This document shows, piece after piece, positions 44,815 through 56,515 of a stretch of DNA of 64,000 nucleotides. Location of the stretch: assembly GCA_036924085.1 (NCBI GenBank), contig JAVGWX010000011.1:34284386-34348385 (forward strand). The letters run 5' to 3'. The translations under genes and the position numbers were made by a program. The stretch is from Ariolimax columbianus. Its lineage: Eukaryota; Mollusca; Gastropoda; Stylommatophora; Arionidae. A model generated the notes under the pieces. That model did no database searches, was not told where the DNA came from, and was given only the letters and a program-made list of their open reading frames with translations. Each line of letters begins with the position of its first letter. Positions within the stretch are counted from its first letter, which is position 1.

Positions 44815-45510
44815 CCTGGGGATTCAATCAGGCAAGGTTGTCTTATACCAGGTAGCCAAAAGCATCTTGAATCTGTCCCTGGCCTTCGAGTACCTTGACA
44901 GTCCAAAGGCGTGGTGCAGATAATCTCATTGGCGGGCGGCCGCAGTTGTATGGCCATCAAAAGACACTCTTTTCATCCATCTACCGTCAGTCATGCGAAC
45001 ACACAGACAACCCCATGTGTAATTTTGCATTGACACAGAGTCAACGACATCTTGAAACCCTATTTGGTCATAGATGTCAGTATTTCGGATGTGGTCTCTT
45101 AGGGAGAAATTTAGGACTCTCTGCTCCATTGCTTTCGGTAATATAGAGCATCTTTGCATTTGATTTGCGTAAATTCCAAATCTCACACACATATACGATT
45201 GCTGGGATAACCATACTATTGAAGGTGTGAGCCCTGGCCTTGACGTCCGTCATCTGCTGGAGTATCGGTTTAATGTAGTTGAAGCTGAGCCAACCCGTCG
45301 TTCTCTTGCATGAGCTCTCCTTATTGTAGTTGTTGTTGATTTCTGGTCTAAGCAAACGAACACATTGACATTTTCAATGGTCTCATTTTCTTGATTGGAC
45401 AGAACTTGTTCAGTAGAAAATTAGTCTTCTTTCTATTTATGTTCAGGCCAACTGCCGTGCCTGCTTTATTCAGCTTGTTTAGACTTTGTTCGGCTTCTGC
45501 AATGTTGTGG
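44815..45510 (-). mobile_element. LINE RT tail adjacent to exon 6
   Basis: Minus strand: NIAEAEQSLNKLNKAGTAVG then LNINRKKTNF (45348-45566), VKARAHTFNSMVIPAIVYVC and EIWNLRK (45077-45355), SLRDHIRNTDIYDQIGFQDV and CVRMTDGRWMKRVSFDG (44926-45192). Three frames, so degraded. Its 5' edge is within about 70 nt of the exon 6 donor. Confidence 0.8.
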
Positions 45511-45571
45511 AAGTTAATTAACAAATATTTTAAAATTACAAACACAAAAAGAAACGAAACAAACAACTTAC

Positions 45572-45682
45572 AGGTACATGAGCTAGTATGACATTCTTCA
45601 GTACGTCTCTTGCTTCATCAGCCTTACTCCTTTTACTTCCGTACATTCTCTGGCGGATCTTTGAGGAAACATACTCCAGAGC
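45572..45682 (-). CDS. POLR3B: POLR3B exon 6 of window (lobe)
   Basis: 111 nt, 37 codons. It encodes ALEYVSSKIRQRM, a short variable basic linker (YGSKRSK) and DEARDVLKNVILAHVP. It aligns with the RPC2 segment ALKYIGNKVRRQRM...EEARELLASTILTHVP; the linker is shorter than the vertebrate one. Acceptor ACTTTAG, donor CCT|GTAAGT. A degraded LINE begins about 70 nt into the downstream intron. Confidence 0.93.
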
Positions 45683-46024
45683 CTAAAGTTGAAAGTAAAC
45701 TTAGCTGTAACAATTCTGAACACAATACAGCTCATGTTTTAGATCATGTGAGAACAACCAAAATTAGACTGTTTGTTCCCAATGATTTCATATCATTCGT
45801 TCAAAGAATGCTAAAACATTTGAGCTACAAGTCACAGACTTGATGCCTTTAATTCAAGTCATTTCCTAAACTAATGTAGCAGGTGTGCATAAATGTCAGT
45901 AGAAGCAGATGAATAGGGAAATAGTTATGAATGCTACCACGGATATAAGAGATGATTATACTGCAAAAAGGAACAATTAAGTTTGTACTTCTTCTAGAGT
46001 CCGGTGAACTAATCATAATACATC
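45683..46024. other. Intron, nothing recognised
   Basis: No supported feature. Confidence 0.4.
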
Positions 46025-46400
46025 ATCATCATAAGTATCTCAGTCGCTGTAGACCATGCGTTAGGGCCCTGTGAGTTTTGTCCATATTTCGACACTGTCT
46101 GTTATGGCTGTAAAGGCCGATCCGTTTGTGACAGTCCCTGCGACAAATCGTACAACCATGCTGAGGAGGCTGGCTTGCCGGGGTGTTCTTTGATCTTTTA
46201 AGTGTTTCTCCTTTCTCTGCAGCCAGAAGGCTTCCACGGGCGTCGGCAGACGCTATGTCCTCTCCAAAAAGCTCTATTCTGAACAATTGTTTCCCAGCTC
46301 TCAGATGGAATGTCGCATGACTTCATGTTTCTCTTGCATACGTCCTTGAATCACAGTGTGGGATTCCAACTCCAATGGCCATTGAAGACATCCTTTGGCA
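46025..46400 (-). mobile_element. LINE-E 3' end
   Basis: The minus strand ends CRRDCHKRIGLYSHNRQC with a (GAT)n-like tail at 46021-46030 (plus strand catcatcatcat). Parallel to 17380-17435 and 24230-24420. Confidence 0.75.
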
Positions 46401-46689
46401 GCCTATCTTCCAAGCTGCAAACTAGGTGTTTTACAAATTTTGATCAAATGATCAGTATTAATTGGTCAAATCATGAATCCGACAAATGGTGAATCCATAA
46501 CAAATCAAATGTCACAGCTCAGACACAGGTACAGAAGCCTGTGTGACCCCCTCTATTTTGAACGTGTGTCTGAATGGCAGAAGATGCAGCACAAGACGTG
46601 ATGTGGTCAGCAACATGCCGGTCGACTTTACTTTCCAAACTTGGTCTGGTATTCAAATTTTTTAGGCTGGACATCGGAATCGTTTGCGA

Positions 46690-46975
46690 TGGAAAACCTA
46701 TTTGGGGGCCGAAGATGCAGCACAGTGTATGAGCTGACAGCAAACTGTAGTTGGCTGCTTGCATCAGGGTCAGCGAACCAGAGCTGATCAAGACCCTATC
46801 CCGCCTTCAAGCAACGGCCATGGAAACAGGCTGCAGTAGTGTAGATAATAGAGATCACAGTGGAAAGGCAAACCCAGTCCCAAAAATGTCAGCTGAAATC
46901 GAAAGTGTCGGTCACAGCCTCGCTGTAAACTATGACACAGCGTCCTTTTCACGACGAACGCAGAAGAAAATGTCG
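46690..46975 (-). mobile_element. S1 SINE-like repeat
   Basis: tatgagctgacagcaaactg, then ttggctgcttgcatcagggt and gtaaactatgacacagcgtc. Confidence 0.7.
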
Positions 46976-47089
46976 CCCCTGCCCATCTTCAATGGGCTCA
47001 TAAATTGGTGCATGTGTAACCAAGATGTCAGCATTTTGTTTTGCCTGGAACCCTAGCATGAGCTAGAATCCCTACACCAATGTAAGATT

Positions 47090-48140
47090 GCCTGCAAGGT
47101 CTTCTGGATGTCTTTAACCATCTCATACTTATCTGTATGATATCTGAAAATGTTAATGATCACCTGCAACCTGTGTGTTTTCAGATAGGCAGAAGTGGAG
47201 TCATCTTGTGCTCTGCTCTTTTGGGCGGCATGTTTTCTCTGAGCTTCTGTGATGGAGTTTTGCTCTGCAATCTGGGCACTTTTGTTGATGTTAGCTGCCA
47301 GATGGGGCGGATCTGTGCAAGCAACTCCCAGAATGTGACATCTATGTTGAAGCTTTAGTCTGTTACATTTCTTCTGTCCCCTTAATGGGCGTCTGTCTGT
47401 TCTGAGCTCACTGTATAACAGCGGCTTGGGGATGCACTCATCAGGTATGTGAACAGCATGTCCCGTCCATCTTATCTGGGTTTCTTTGCAGAAGTGTATG
47501 GATGATCAACTTGTTAGTCTTACTAAGAATTTCAGAGTTAAGCACTTTATCCTATCACCTGATCCTAAGCAGCCTGTGCAGACAGCTCAAGTGAAAACGA
47601 TTTAGCTGTCTGGTGTACACTGCCTGCGTTTTGCAGGCATGCAGGAGAATGGTTATGCACTTTTACCTTGGTGGTGACACTGATCCACTGTCAGTTCTAG
47701 ACGCTTTCTTGCAGCCTCCCAAACACAGAGGTCACCTTTGCAATATTGCTGTTGACCCCAGAGTCTACAATATTTTACTTAATACAATCCAAGACATACC
47801 CCACTGGGGGAAAAAATAACAGAGACCATGTGTCTCTCAAGGAAGGCTTTGGTCACTCTTGAGTTTGGGTTCTCAATTCTTTCGTGAGTGACAATGTTTC
47901 CCCGCCACATAGCACATTGCAGGTAGTGGTGTGAAGTTGAAGAAAGAGAGGTGTGCAGGCTCTGGTCATGGATGTTGTCCAGTACAGGGCTTTATAGACG
48001 AGAGATCCACATGTTGCCATCTTGTCAACTCTGGGTTCATGACTAGATCACAAGGAGCGAAGCAATTGGTCATGACTTTAGTCGTGCGTGCGTGAGTCCC
48101 GCTTTCTATCCCTCTCAGGGGAGTGCTGCTAGAATCTCAT
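47090..48140 (-). mobile_element. LINE-E fragment, heavily degraded
   Basis: Minus strand near 47520-47180: KMDGTC(C)..IPDECIPKPLLYSELRTD then TDPPHLAANINK, with sequence parallel to the plus-strand tail at 17040-17300. The right part (47520-48140) is less clear and may be upstream RT sequence. Confidence 0.6.
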
Positions 48141-48640
48141 TGGTGTCTGTGTGAAGTTGCAAATACAAATAATAAAGATTTGCTTCCTTTACTGACTGCT
48201 GTACTGTCTACCCAGGTGTCAATGGGCAACTGAATGACTGTCTGGGAAAGGTAAGGCAGCAAGGAAGAAAACTGGTTACTTACTGCTGCTTCACAAAAAG
48301 CTGTCATCTAGTTATAATGGTATCTCCCCCCAATGTCTGACAAGAGTTACAGAACTTGCTTACAATGGCAAAGTTACAGGGTTGGTTCCCAGAGTCACAT
48401 GTTGTTGTCTACCTAACTGTAACCCCACTTACTGTTATAGGACTACCTTTACCTATTTGTCACCAAAACTAATGAAATAATACGCATGTCTTGTATAGCT
48501 AATTAATGGAAGAAACACTGGTGTCATGTGCCAATCTGATATATTGTGTCACACATCAACATCATGTGTGTAACTGTGTGAGCTGATTGACCACAGAAAC
48601 AGGCAAAGATTAAGTTGAGCTGTGTCATGACATCCAATAC
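48141..48640. other. Intron, nothing recognised
   Basis: No supported feature. Confidence 0.4.
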
Positions 48641-48790
48641 CTGTAGAGAAGTGAACACCTGGGCTCTGTGACATTCCTCAAGACAAGGTGACATGGCATC
48701 GAAGGTCTCCATCTCATCTCCAACCAACTGAACAATGTCTTGGTCACAAGCAACGCCCATTGCCTTGAAAGCAATGGCTACTGGGATATC
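48641..48790 (-). CDS. POLR3B: POLR3B exon 5 of window (lobe)
   Basis: 150 nt, exactly 50 codons. It encodes DIPVAIAFKAMGV, DQDIVQLVGDE and LEECHRAQVFTSLQ, matching the lobe region ([21 protein letters not shown]... in the vertebrate protein). Acceptor TTCCAG, donor CTACAG|GTATTG. Confidence 0.95.
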
Positions 48791-48849
48791 CTGGAACATG
48801 TAGCAACAATTAATAGCCATGTGACTTTATACAAAGGTCCTGCCTATTT

Positions 48850-49622
48850 TTAACCCTTTCCAGTTTGCATGTGCGGAAATCGACAGCATAAAACTTAAAA
48901 TTGCTGCCCGCTACGACCATAACTGACCTCTGAAATAGGCATTTGCATTTTGTGATTTAGTTTGTGAAAAATCTTTCTTTTTTTTTAAATCACTCTGCAC
49001 GATGGTGGTATTCACACATGTACAAATGACGTTTAACTATTAAAGTTATTTTTAGTAAGTAGACATTTACACAAGTTATGATGTTAGAAAGTTTAATCAT
49101 TTATCGTGAGACAAGTTAACCTTTTTCGGCCCAATGGTGTGATATTACGTTGATTTGGCTCCGTTCCACTGGCGTTGCACGCCGTCAGCTCTAGGCCCAG
49201 AGCTTAATTGTATTTAAACTAAGGGGTTAATGTTATAGACACGGCTGAACATACAGCTCTTTAGATTGTAGAGAGTTGCAACTTCTGTCATGTACCGTTA
49301 GAGGAAGAAAATGACGATTGTGAAATTTGTTGTAGATTTTGGAAAGGATTTCTACTGTTGATCCGCTTGAATTTGAAGATTCACCCATTATTGAGAATGG
49401 GGGAGTTAAGTTTCTGCAAAAGATTTTTCTGAGGTAGATCTATTTAGTTTGTTTATGTGGATACAATAATTACATTTATAAATGAAGTGACAAACGTAGC
49501 CATTATGGTAAACATCGATAGTATTACTATGTTTTTCGTAACTTTAAAATGTATAATTCCTGCACTTCTCCCGGACGGAAAGACACAAATCAGCAAAATT
49601 AGCCAGGACTGGAAAGGGTTAA
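48850..49622. mobile_element. piggyBac-like MITE with TTAA target duplication
   Basis: TTAA (48850-48853) followed by CCCTTTCCAGT; at the other end ACTGGAAAGGG (49608-49618) followed by TTAA (49619-49622). The 11-nt terminal inverted repeats are perfect, begin with CCC, and sit in TTAA, as known for piggyBac transposons. The 755-nt interior has no ORF with transposase motifs, so it would be a non-autonomous derivative. Confidence 0.8.
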
Positions 49623-49759
49623 TTGAACAGTAGCTTTGTCTTTGTTATTTCAAAGCAGGATTACATGTATAGCAAGTTATCAGAACATTCGGACTGGATG
49701 ATAAAAATCTTTACAGTGGATGTCACTACTTCAAACACCTAACATCATCCTAGGAACTA

Positions 49760-50117
49760 CTTCTTCTTCTGCATTCCTTCTCAAACTCCTGCTACCAAGC
49801 CCTGAACAGGGCTTTGCAAGTAGCAGGATGTAGTCCGGAGAACAGAATGCGTTGTGTCGCTAGTTTACAGCTTGACTGCGATCAATGCACCTTTCGGTCG
49901 GAGACATCCATCTTCGGCATAAGGCATTATTTTAGCACCGGGTTAACCTTGTCTCTTCAATTCCTTCTCCTTAGCCAGTCTGTTCTGTTGAAGCCCGTTA
50001 TTCAGGATCACCGCATGGAGGTGAAGAAGGGTCTTGGCAGCTCTGGTTCGCTGGCCCTGACGCTAGTAGTCAGCTATGGGCAGCTGACCGCTGCAGCTCA
50101 TGCGCTGCTCAGCATCT
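49760..50117 (+). mobile_element. S1 SINE-like repeat, near full length
   Basis: cctgctaccaagccctgaac, then cagcttgactgcgatcaatg, tccttagccagtctgttctg, gttattcaggatcaccgcat and gctatgggcagctgaccgct, in the same order as 35877-36216. Confidence 0.8.
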
Positions 50118-50159
50118 TAATTATAGGAATCGAAACCACAGAGGACAAAATTAAGCAAT

Positions 50160-50720
50160 AAATGAGGATCTCTTCTTCTGCTGTCCTGCTGTTCATGCCT
50201 TGCGGCGTCGCAGAAAGGAGGTATGCATAGGCTTCTAGTATACGCTAGGTGGGAGGCTTGTGCTGCAGACATGTTGAACTTTTGGAGTGTTTCATTGATC
50301 TCCTCTATACATCGTCCCTGGGGTCAACCTCTTGCTCATGGCCCTGAAACCTCCATGTAGTATGACCTTGCTGCAGGTTGATATTCTTCTTCGTCGTACG
50401 CTGTCAGACGTCAACCTGTATTTTTTCGAAAAAAGCAGCGGTCATCCTGAGGCTGTCAACACTGCCATAGAGCTTGTCTTGTGTTGGCACTGGTGATGGC
50501 CACATCTGCTTTCGCTGATCCTCGTATGTCGGGCAGTTTTGCTGCAGGTTGATCATACTGCATCCTTGTCAAATGTCCAAACCACTGTATATTCTGTGTT
50601 CTTGATCTAACGTTTTTTTTTGCTTATCTAATAGGGTCCATGTCTGACACTGATGACATAACATAGGGATGATCAACATGTTTATCAGCATCTGTTCAAA
50701 AAAGTAAACACGGTGCACTA
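50160..50720 (-). mobile_element. Old LINE fragment with a 156-bp LINE-A insertion
   Basis: Flanking sequence 50160-50382 and 50539-50720 is continuous once the insert is removed; the minus strand resembles a LINE tail. The insert 50383-50538 is a LINE-A 3' end. Confidence 0.65.
50368..50553 (-). mobile_element. Very short LINE-A 3' end with perfect 15-nt TSD
   Basis: Insert 50383-50538 (156 bp) between perfect direct repeats ttgctgcaggttgat (50368-50382 and 50539-50553). The minus strand ends GCGTACGACGAAGAAT, with ...DSLRMTAAFFEKIQVDV-type coding just before. It shows target-primed reverse transcription that stopped early. Confidence 0.93.
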
Positions 50721-50724
50721 CGAG

Positions 50725-51060
50725 CTAGCACCTATACTGAAACATCCACATCTCACCCACATACACAGTCCTGGGCTACTCTTTCTGCCTAACCATTTAA
50801 CTGTAGTTCTCTCTGACATTATCTTCAAGTCCACCTTTCTTTCTTTTCCCCTCAGACCCTGCTTAGATACGTTGGGCAGTGCCTTCCTCAGCGTATGTCC
50901 AAGCCAGCCATATTTTCTTGTATTAACTTGTTGTTCCAATGGCTGTGGTTGGCTGTTTTGTCACAGGGAGAGAGATTGGTGGCTTGACGGAGAAGAGATT
51001 GGCAGTTTGGGTGAGGAGGATCAGATAGGCAGGTTAAGGGGGTAGTTGAGGGAGTGCAAA
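50725..51060 (-). mobile_element. LINE tail fragment
   Basis: Minus strand KYGWLGHTLRKALPNVSKQG then LRGKERKV, the common xxWLGHTLRK...A..W...GKRKxG tail of RTE/L2-like LINEs. Confidence 0.65.
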
Positions 51061-51414
51061 AGTATGGCTGTTTCATGTGGATGAAATTGGTGGTTTGGGG
51101 GTGGGGATGATGAGATCAGAAGATTGGGAAGAGGAGAAATTGGCGGAGAGATAAATGAGGTAAAAAGAGATGGTGGGTTAGAGGGCAGGTTCGGGATTGG
51201 ACGAAGGGGAGGGGATAAAACAATTAACTACTTTCACAATTATCCCAGGAAAAAGCGGGCACCCAGCTAGTATAAGAATATCTTAAGTCTTAGTCGACCT
51301 ATACTTCTACCAAGGACAGATGCAGGCCCTAGCTCTGGTGTGAGCTGGATGTAGCTGGGAGGAGGATTTCCTACTTAGCTGGCTAGGCTTGAGCAGCTTA
51401 TTACTCAGCTGTGT
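51061..51414. other. Intron, G-rich stretch then nothing recognised
   Basis: 51060-51230 is rich in gggg and gagga on the plus strand. No coding or RNA gene signal. Confidence 0.4.
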
Positions 51415-51650
51415 TGGGACAAGTGCCGCAGAGGGTGGTTAACCAATGTATAAGTCCATCTTTATAGACTCAAACACTAGAGCAAAGTAGACCTGCAGCC
51501 ATCTATGCTGCTCTTAACAGGCCACCTAACCATGGCCGGTGTTTTGCCATGTCACACCGCTGTCGCCTCTTACGACATGCTCTCTTTGGGGCAGTGGTAC
51601 TATACTTGGCCTTGTCATACACAAAGACCCCGGCTGACCACTAGGGAATA
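51415..51650. repeat. Dispersed repeat shared with 41090-41325
   Basis: caagtgccgcagagggtggt, aaacactagagcaaagtaga and catggccggtgttttgccat, in the same order as the other copy. Confidence 0.8.
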
Positions 51651-51786
51651 TATATTTTTTAAATGATCAAAATTTTGTTTACCACAATTCAAGGTTCAAA
51701 CCTGTTCACTAATCATTAACAACCAATTACAAGAGATTTTCAGCAAAGACTTATTCAAAGTGTTTCTCTTTCTTAGCTGTACTTAC

Positions 51787-51868
51787 CTCAGAAAAGATGT
51801 TGTGCTTCAGATAAAACTTTCCCTTTTTTATGTAGACATAAGTTTTACTTTTGCGTTCATGAGTGGAA
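51787..51868 (-). CDS. POLR3B: POLR3B exon 4 of window
   Basis: 82 nt. It encodes STHERKSKTYV and KGKFYLKHNIFSE, matching the Pol III segment STHEKKSRT...KQGRFYLRHNTLSE. Acceptor TTCACAG, donor GAG|GTAAGT in phase 0. The intron before it (51869-58603) is 6.7 kb and contains nested LINE insertions. Confidence 0.95.
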
Positions 51869-52084
51869 CTGTGAACACAAGTCGGATAAGACCCAAAGTA
51901 AGCTATCAACATATTTTGGAAATACAAAATGAGTCTAATGGCAATTGGAATGAAGCAATTAAAACATGCTGTTCTGTTTTTTTCAATATTACTGCACTCC
52001 ATGCATACATCCTCGAAATTGAAAAGTGTCAAGTACCCATGCCAGAACCATGGATACATAGCCATGATCAGTCAAAAATAATAT

Positions 52085-52404
52085 TGTAGGTTCCAGGGAT
52101 AACAAAGAAAAGGGAGCAGCTGGTAACAGAACAAAAAATGCTACATGAGCTCAAGAAACAGTACCCGAACAACTCCTGGACACATATGTACACAGATGCA
52201 TCAGCTATGGAGAGTGCAAAAAGGGGAGGCAGCAAAATCTACATCGCACTCGCCAATAGTGACATAAAATAACTACTCCATACCTGCAGGAGAGATCTGT
52301 GCCAATTTCAGAGCTGAAACAACAGCTGCATATGCAGCAATCCAGATCCTTAATAGCCAACAGACAACTACAAGAAAAACGGTCATTCCAACAAAATCTA
52401 GTTC
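52085..52404 (+). mobile_element. LINE-B RNase H fragment, left part
   Basis: Plus strand: WTHMYTDASAMESAKRGGSK then IYIALANSDIK (RNase H first strand with the catalytic D of YTDAS), and soon after NFRAETTAAYAAIQIL (the catalytic E helix). It is cut by the LINE-A insertion and resumes at 55732. Confidence 0.8.
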
Positions 52405-55400
52405 AAACCATATCACAAGCAGAAATTGTAGGAGTCGACATAATGACACAAGAAACGAAGATCCGCATCTTCAACCTGTATGGCCCACCCAACAAAGACC
52501 TGTCGCTCTTGAGTATGGAAATCAAGGACTCCAGCTGCCTAGTAGTTGGAGACTTCAACAGCCACTCGGAGAGATGGGGATATTCGGACACAGACAACAG
52601 AGGTGATGAAGTGGAAGACTGGGAGATAGACACAAATCTCTATCTTATCAATAGGCCGGAGGACAGCCCTAGCTTCTATTCTAGAACATGGCATACCACC
52701 TCTACTCCAGACTTGGCCTTTTCCACGGTGGATATTCACCACAAAATAGACCCCCAGGTGCTCAACCAATTGGCAGGTAGTGACCACAGGCCAATTAGGC
52801 TAGAAATTGATATGGAAGTAGGCCCACAGGAAATAACACCGCTCCCATGTTGGAACTATAAACAAGCCGACTGGGACAGATTTGCAATGCTGACAAATGG
52901 ACTGTGTGAAACCATCAACACACGGAATAACAATATGAAATCTATGGTGGAAAGCCTAAGCAAAGCAATAATGTAAGCAGCCACCGAAACCATCCCAATC
53001 TATGGAGGCAAATATCTCCTTCAAGGCCATCATGCCGAAATACAAAAGAACACTAAACTAAATAACAAGAGACAGCTGGAAATATAAAACAGAAAGCCTC
53101 AATTTAGATAAAGAAAGGAACAAAACTATGGAAGTTAGTCAGAGCCATGAATGACGAAACACCATCAAATAAACAAATTACCATCAAGCAGGGCGACAAC
53201 ATGCTTACTGGAAAAAAAGCAGCAAATGCCTTTATTGAACATTATGCCAGAGCAAACCACATTGATGTCCCTACAGACAGGCATACAGACATTAGTGAAG
53301 AACAAAAGAGCCACGACAACATCAATATGGCCCCAGAGGAGCACATGATGGCAAAACTAACAATGAATGAAATGGAAGAGACCATGAGAACTTAAAGAAA
53401 AAGAAATCGCCCGAAAAAGATGGGGTAACAAACGAAATACTGATGGGGTTGGGCCAAACAGCAAAGAGGAAGTTACTATCAGTCCTGAACCAAAGCTGGA
53501 AAAGGGGAATTGTACAGCAGGCATGGAAAGACGCTGTACTTATACCAGTACCAAAGAAAGAAAAAGATAGAACACGATCTAAATGGATACAGGCCTATCA
53601 GTCTACTGAGCTGTATAGGAAAACTGATGGAGCGTATGATAAACACCAGACTGATGTGGCATCGGGAAGAAAAACACATACTAATTCCACAGCAAGCAGG
53701 TTTTAGACAGCACAGATCCACTGAGGGCCAGATCACTCTCATAGCACAGGAAATGGAGGATGCTTACCAGGAAAAAAAACACACAGTAGCGGTTTGGGTG
53801 GATTTAGAGAGGGCATTTGACAAAGTCAAGCTACGAAGAAGTGAAGTTTGTGGGAAAACGTACAGATGGATCAACCACTACCTCAAAAACAGAACAGCCA
53901 GAGTTCAAGTACAATGGCAGATGAGCAAAAAGGTGACACTTGAGCAGGGAGTACCCCAAGGGGGAGTACTGTCACACACACTTTTCCTAGTGTATATAAA
54001 CAACATCACAGAGAATATACCAAGAAGAGTCCACAGCTCCACGTTTGCAGACGATCTGGCTATGTGGACCTCTGAAAAAAATCTCACCATAGCAAGTAAT
54101 CGGATGCAGCAGGCCCTAACATCGTTGGAGGAGTTGGCGAACTCACGGCTGGTCAAAATAAATGAGGAAAAAAACAACATGTACGATATTCTCGCTTTCA
54201 AATAAACCCCAGATCTCCAAAATAAGTCTTAACTGCAAATATCTGCGGCCAAACGACAATCCAAACTACCTGGGAGTCACATTTGATCGGCGCATGACAT
54301 GGAAAAGTCAGATCGAGAGAAACCGAATGAGAGCCAGAGAAAGAATGGCAATCATGAGGAAACTTGCTGGCACAAGCTGGGGAGCAGACGAAAGTATACT
54401 AAAGAAACTGTACACTGGGAGAGTGAGACCAGTTCTCGAGTATGGCATTGCGGCATGGACAACAACAGCAAAGGCGAACTTTGATAAAATTACCAAACTT
54501 CAAAACCAAGCCATGAGAGTTATAACAGGAGGCATGAAGTCAACGCCAATTGTAGAACTTGAAAAGATTACAAATCTGCAATCCATGACCGACAGAAGAG
54601 ACTGCAAAGCCCAGCAGCAAGCAGAAAAACTAAGAAGACTGACAGACCATCCAATGCAACAGAGACTAAATAGATTTGGAAATGGGAAACTAAAGCGGAG
54701 AAACTTTGCAGAAATAGTCAAAGCAAAGATGAGCGAAGACCCTATGAACACATTAACAACACCAAAGCCCATCCCTACTGTACGCAAACCTACCTGGAAG
54801 CAGCATATCATTCCGGAGGTGGTAGAAAATATACCAGGTATTGGAAACAAGAACAGCCAGACTGAAAAAGAAAGAAGAGACATAACCCTGAGGTACATAA
54901 CGAAAAACTACCCAAGCATGGACTGGACCCATGCATACACCGACGGTTCTGTAACAAACACAACACAGAACGGAGGGGCAGGGGTATTCCTGAGCCTACC
55001 AAATGGTAGAAAAATAACACAGTTAGTGGCAACTGGAAAATTCTCAAGCAATTTCAGAGTGGAGGCAGAGACGCTGAGGGCTGCTATAGAAGCAATGCTG
55101 ACAGGCGAAAGCAATGAAAGCCAGATAGTCCTGTTTACAGATGCCCTGGTCACAGCACTAAAAAGCCAGAAAAATACTGAATTAATGATTTAAGAGCAGT
55201 ACTCTGTCAACTATGCCAGCAGTCCGCACCAAAAAGAGTAGTGGTACAGTGGGTTCCATCCCACTGTAACATCCAAGGCAACGAGGAGGCAGACAGACTG
55301 ACAAAAGAAGGTGCAAGACTACCACAACCAGATTATAGTGTGGCCTACGAAGAGTCCAAAAGGCTTATTAGGACCAGATACATGGCCAAATGGGAAACAG

Positions 55401-55731
55401 AACATACTGGCTACACCAAAAATTATGCCTATTACCAGTTGAACAGAAGAGAGCAGGTCGTGGTCTTCAGACTCCGCACAGGCCACAACAGACTGAGGTA
55501 CCACCTATTCAATAAACTGAAGATAGGTGGCACTACCGGGAAAATGACCGCTGAACATCTGCTACAAAACTGCTCGACATACGAGGAACAGAGAAAGCAC
55601 ATGTGGCCATCACCAGTGGCAACACTAGACAAGCTCTATGGCAGTGTCGACAGCCTCAGGATGACCGCTGCTTTTTTTGAAAAAATACAGGTTGACGTTT
55701 GACAGCGTACGAAGAAGAAGAAACCATATCA
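52405..55731 (+). mobile_element. LINE-A copy 2 with TSD, nested in LINE-B
   Basis: Insert 52416-55720 (3,305 bp) between perfect 11-nt direct repeats aaaccatatca (52405-52415 and 55721-55731). Order: endonuclease end (VVGDFNSHSERWGY, then AGSDHRPIRLEIDMEVG, in 52299-52976), linker, RT (NGYRPISLLSCIGKLME, QGVPQGGVLS, FADDLAM in 53510-54205), RT thumb and RNase H start (54162-55193, AYTDGSVTNTTQNGGAG), RNase H end and Cys/His tail (55241-55702, SHCNIQGNEEADRL; the first CPC of the knuckle is deleted). At least five frame breaks or stops, so inactive. It ends GTACGAAGAAGAAG. Confidence 0.95.
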
Positions 55732-56080
55732 AGCCCCAAACAAGATTGACTCTTATATGAAATAAAATATAACATGAGTTTGCTGTCCCAATAAACAGAT
55801 CTAGTCCTACAATGGATTCCGACCCACTGTGGGAACATTGACAAGAGGGCAGATGAGCTCATAAAACTTGGAAGTGGCGGCACGCAGACTCGCCATCCAC
55901 AGAGCTATAAAGAAGCAGAACATATCCTGCAGGACTGCCCCACTGTGCAGACCAAAGAGAGGCAGTATGGCTCAGAGGAGTGACCGTGCTCGAAAAGCTG
56001 CGGGGGACTGGCAATGGCCTGAAACGCAGTCTCCTTCGTGAACCTCCCTGGACTAGAAGCATAGTATCAGTTGATCGTGT
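55732..56080 (+). mobile_element. LINE-B RNase H fragment, right part
   Basis: Plus strand LVLQWIPTHCGNIDKRADEL then IKLGSGG and HPQSYKEAEHILQDCPTVQT with KERQYGSEE. Continues the element interrupted at 52404. Confidence 0.8.
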
Positions 56081-56179
56081 TTGCACATACTCCTGCTCCG
56101 TGCTATCCCTGATGTTATGAACAAGACTGGTCAACCATCTGAATGAGAAGCTGGCAATGCAAAAGTCAATAGTTTCTTT

Positions 56180-56395
56180 AAAGAGATGTCCTGAGATGTT
56201 TGAGACTGATCAATAGAGATGTCCTGAGATGTTTGAGACTTATCAATAGAGATATCCTGAGATGTTTGAGACTGATCAATAGAGATGTCCTGAGATGTTT
56301 GAGACTGATCAATAGAGATGTCCTGAGATGTTTGAGACTGATCATTAGAGATGTCCTGAGATGTTTGAGACTGATCAATAGAACTGGTGCTAATT
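56180..56395. repeat. 33-bp tandem repeat, about 6 copies
   Basis: Unit gagatgtcctgagatgtttg plus agactgatcaata. 33 is a multiple of 3, so several frames stay open in both strands (for example SQTSQDIS repeats), with no other support for coding. Confidence 0.95.
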
Positions 56396-56409
56396 CTCAA
56401 GACCTACCT

Positions 56410-56515
56410 ATGTGAGGACATGCTCCAATGACCAATGTGTGAGGACATGCTCCAATGACCAATGTGTGAGGACATGCTCCAATGACCAATGTGCGAGAAC
56501 ACGCTCCAATGACCA
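56410..56515. repeat. 25-27-bp tandem repeat, 4 copies
   Basis: Unit tgtgaggacatgctccaatg plus accaa. Confidence 0.92.

Noticed and set aside
56131..56415. ORFs with SQTSQDIS and similar repeats in both strands
   Set aside because: By-product of a 33-bp tandem repeat.
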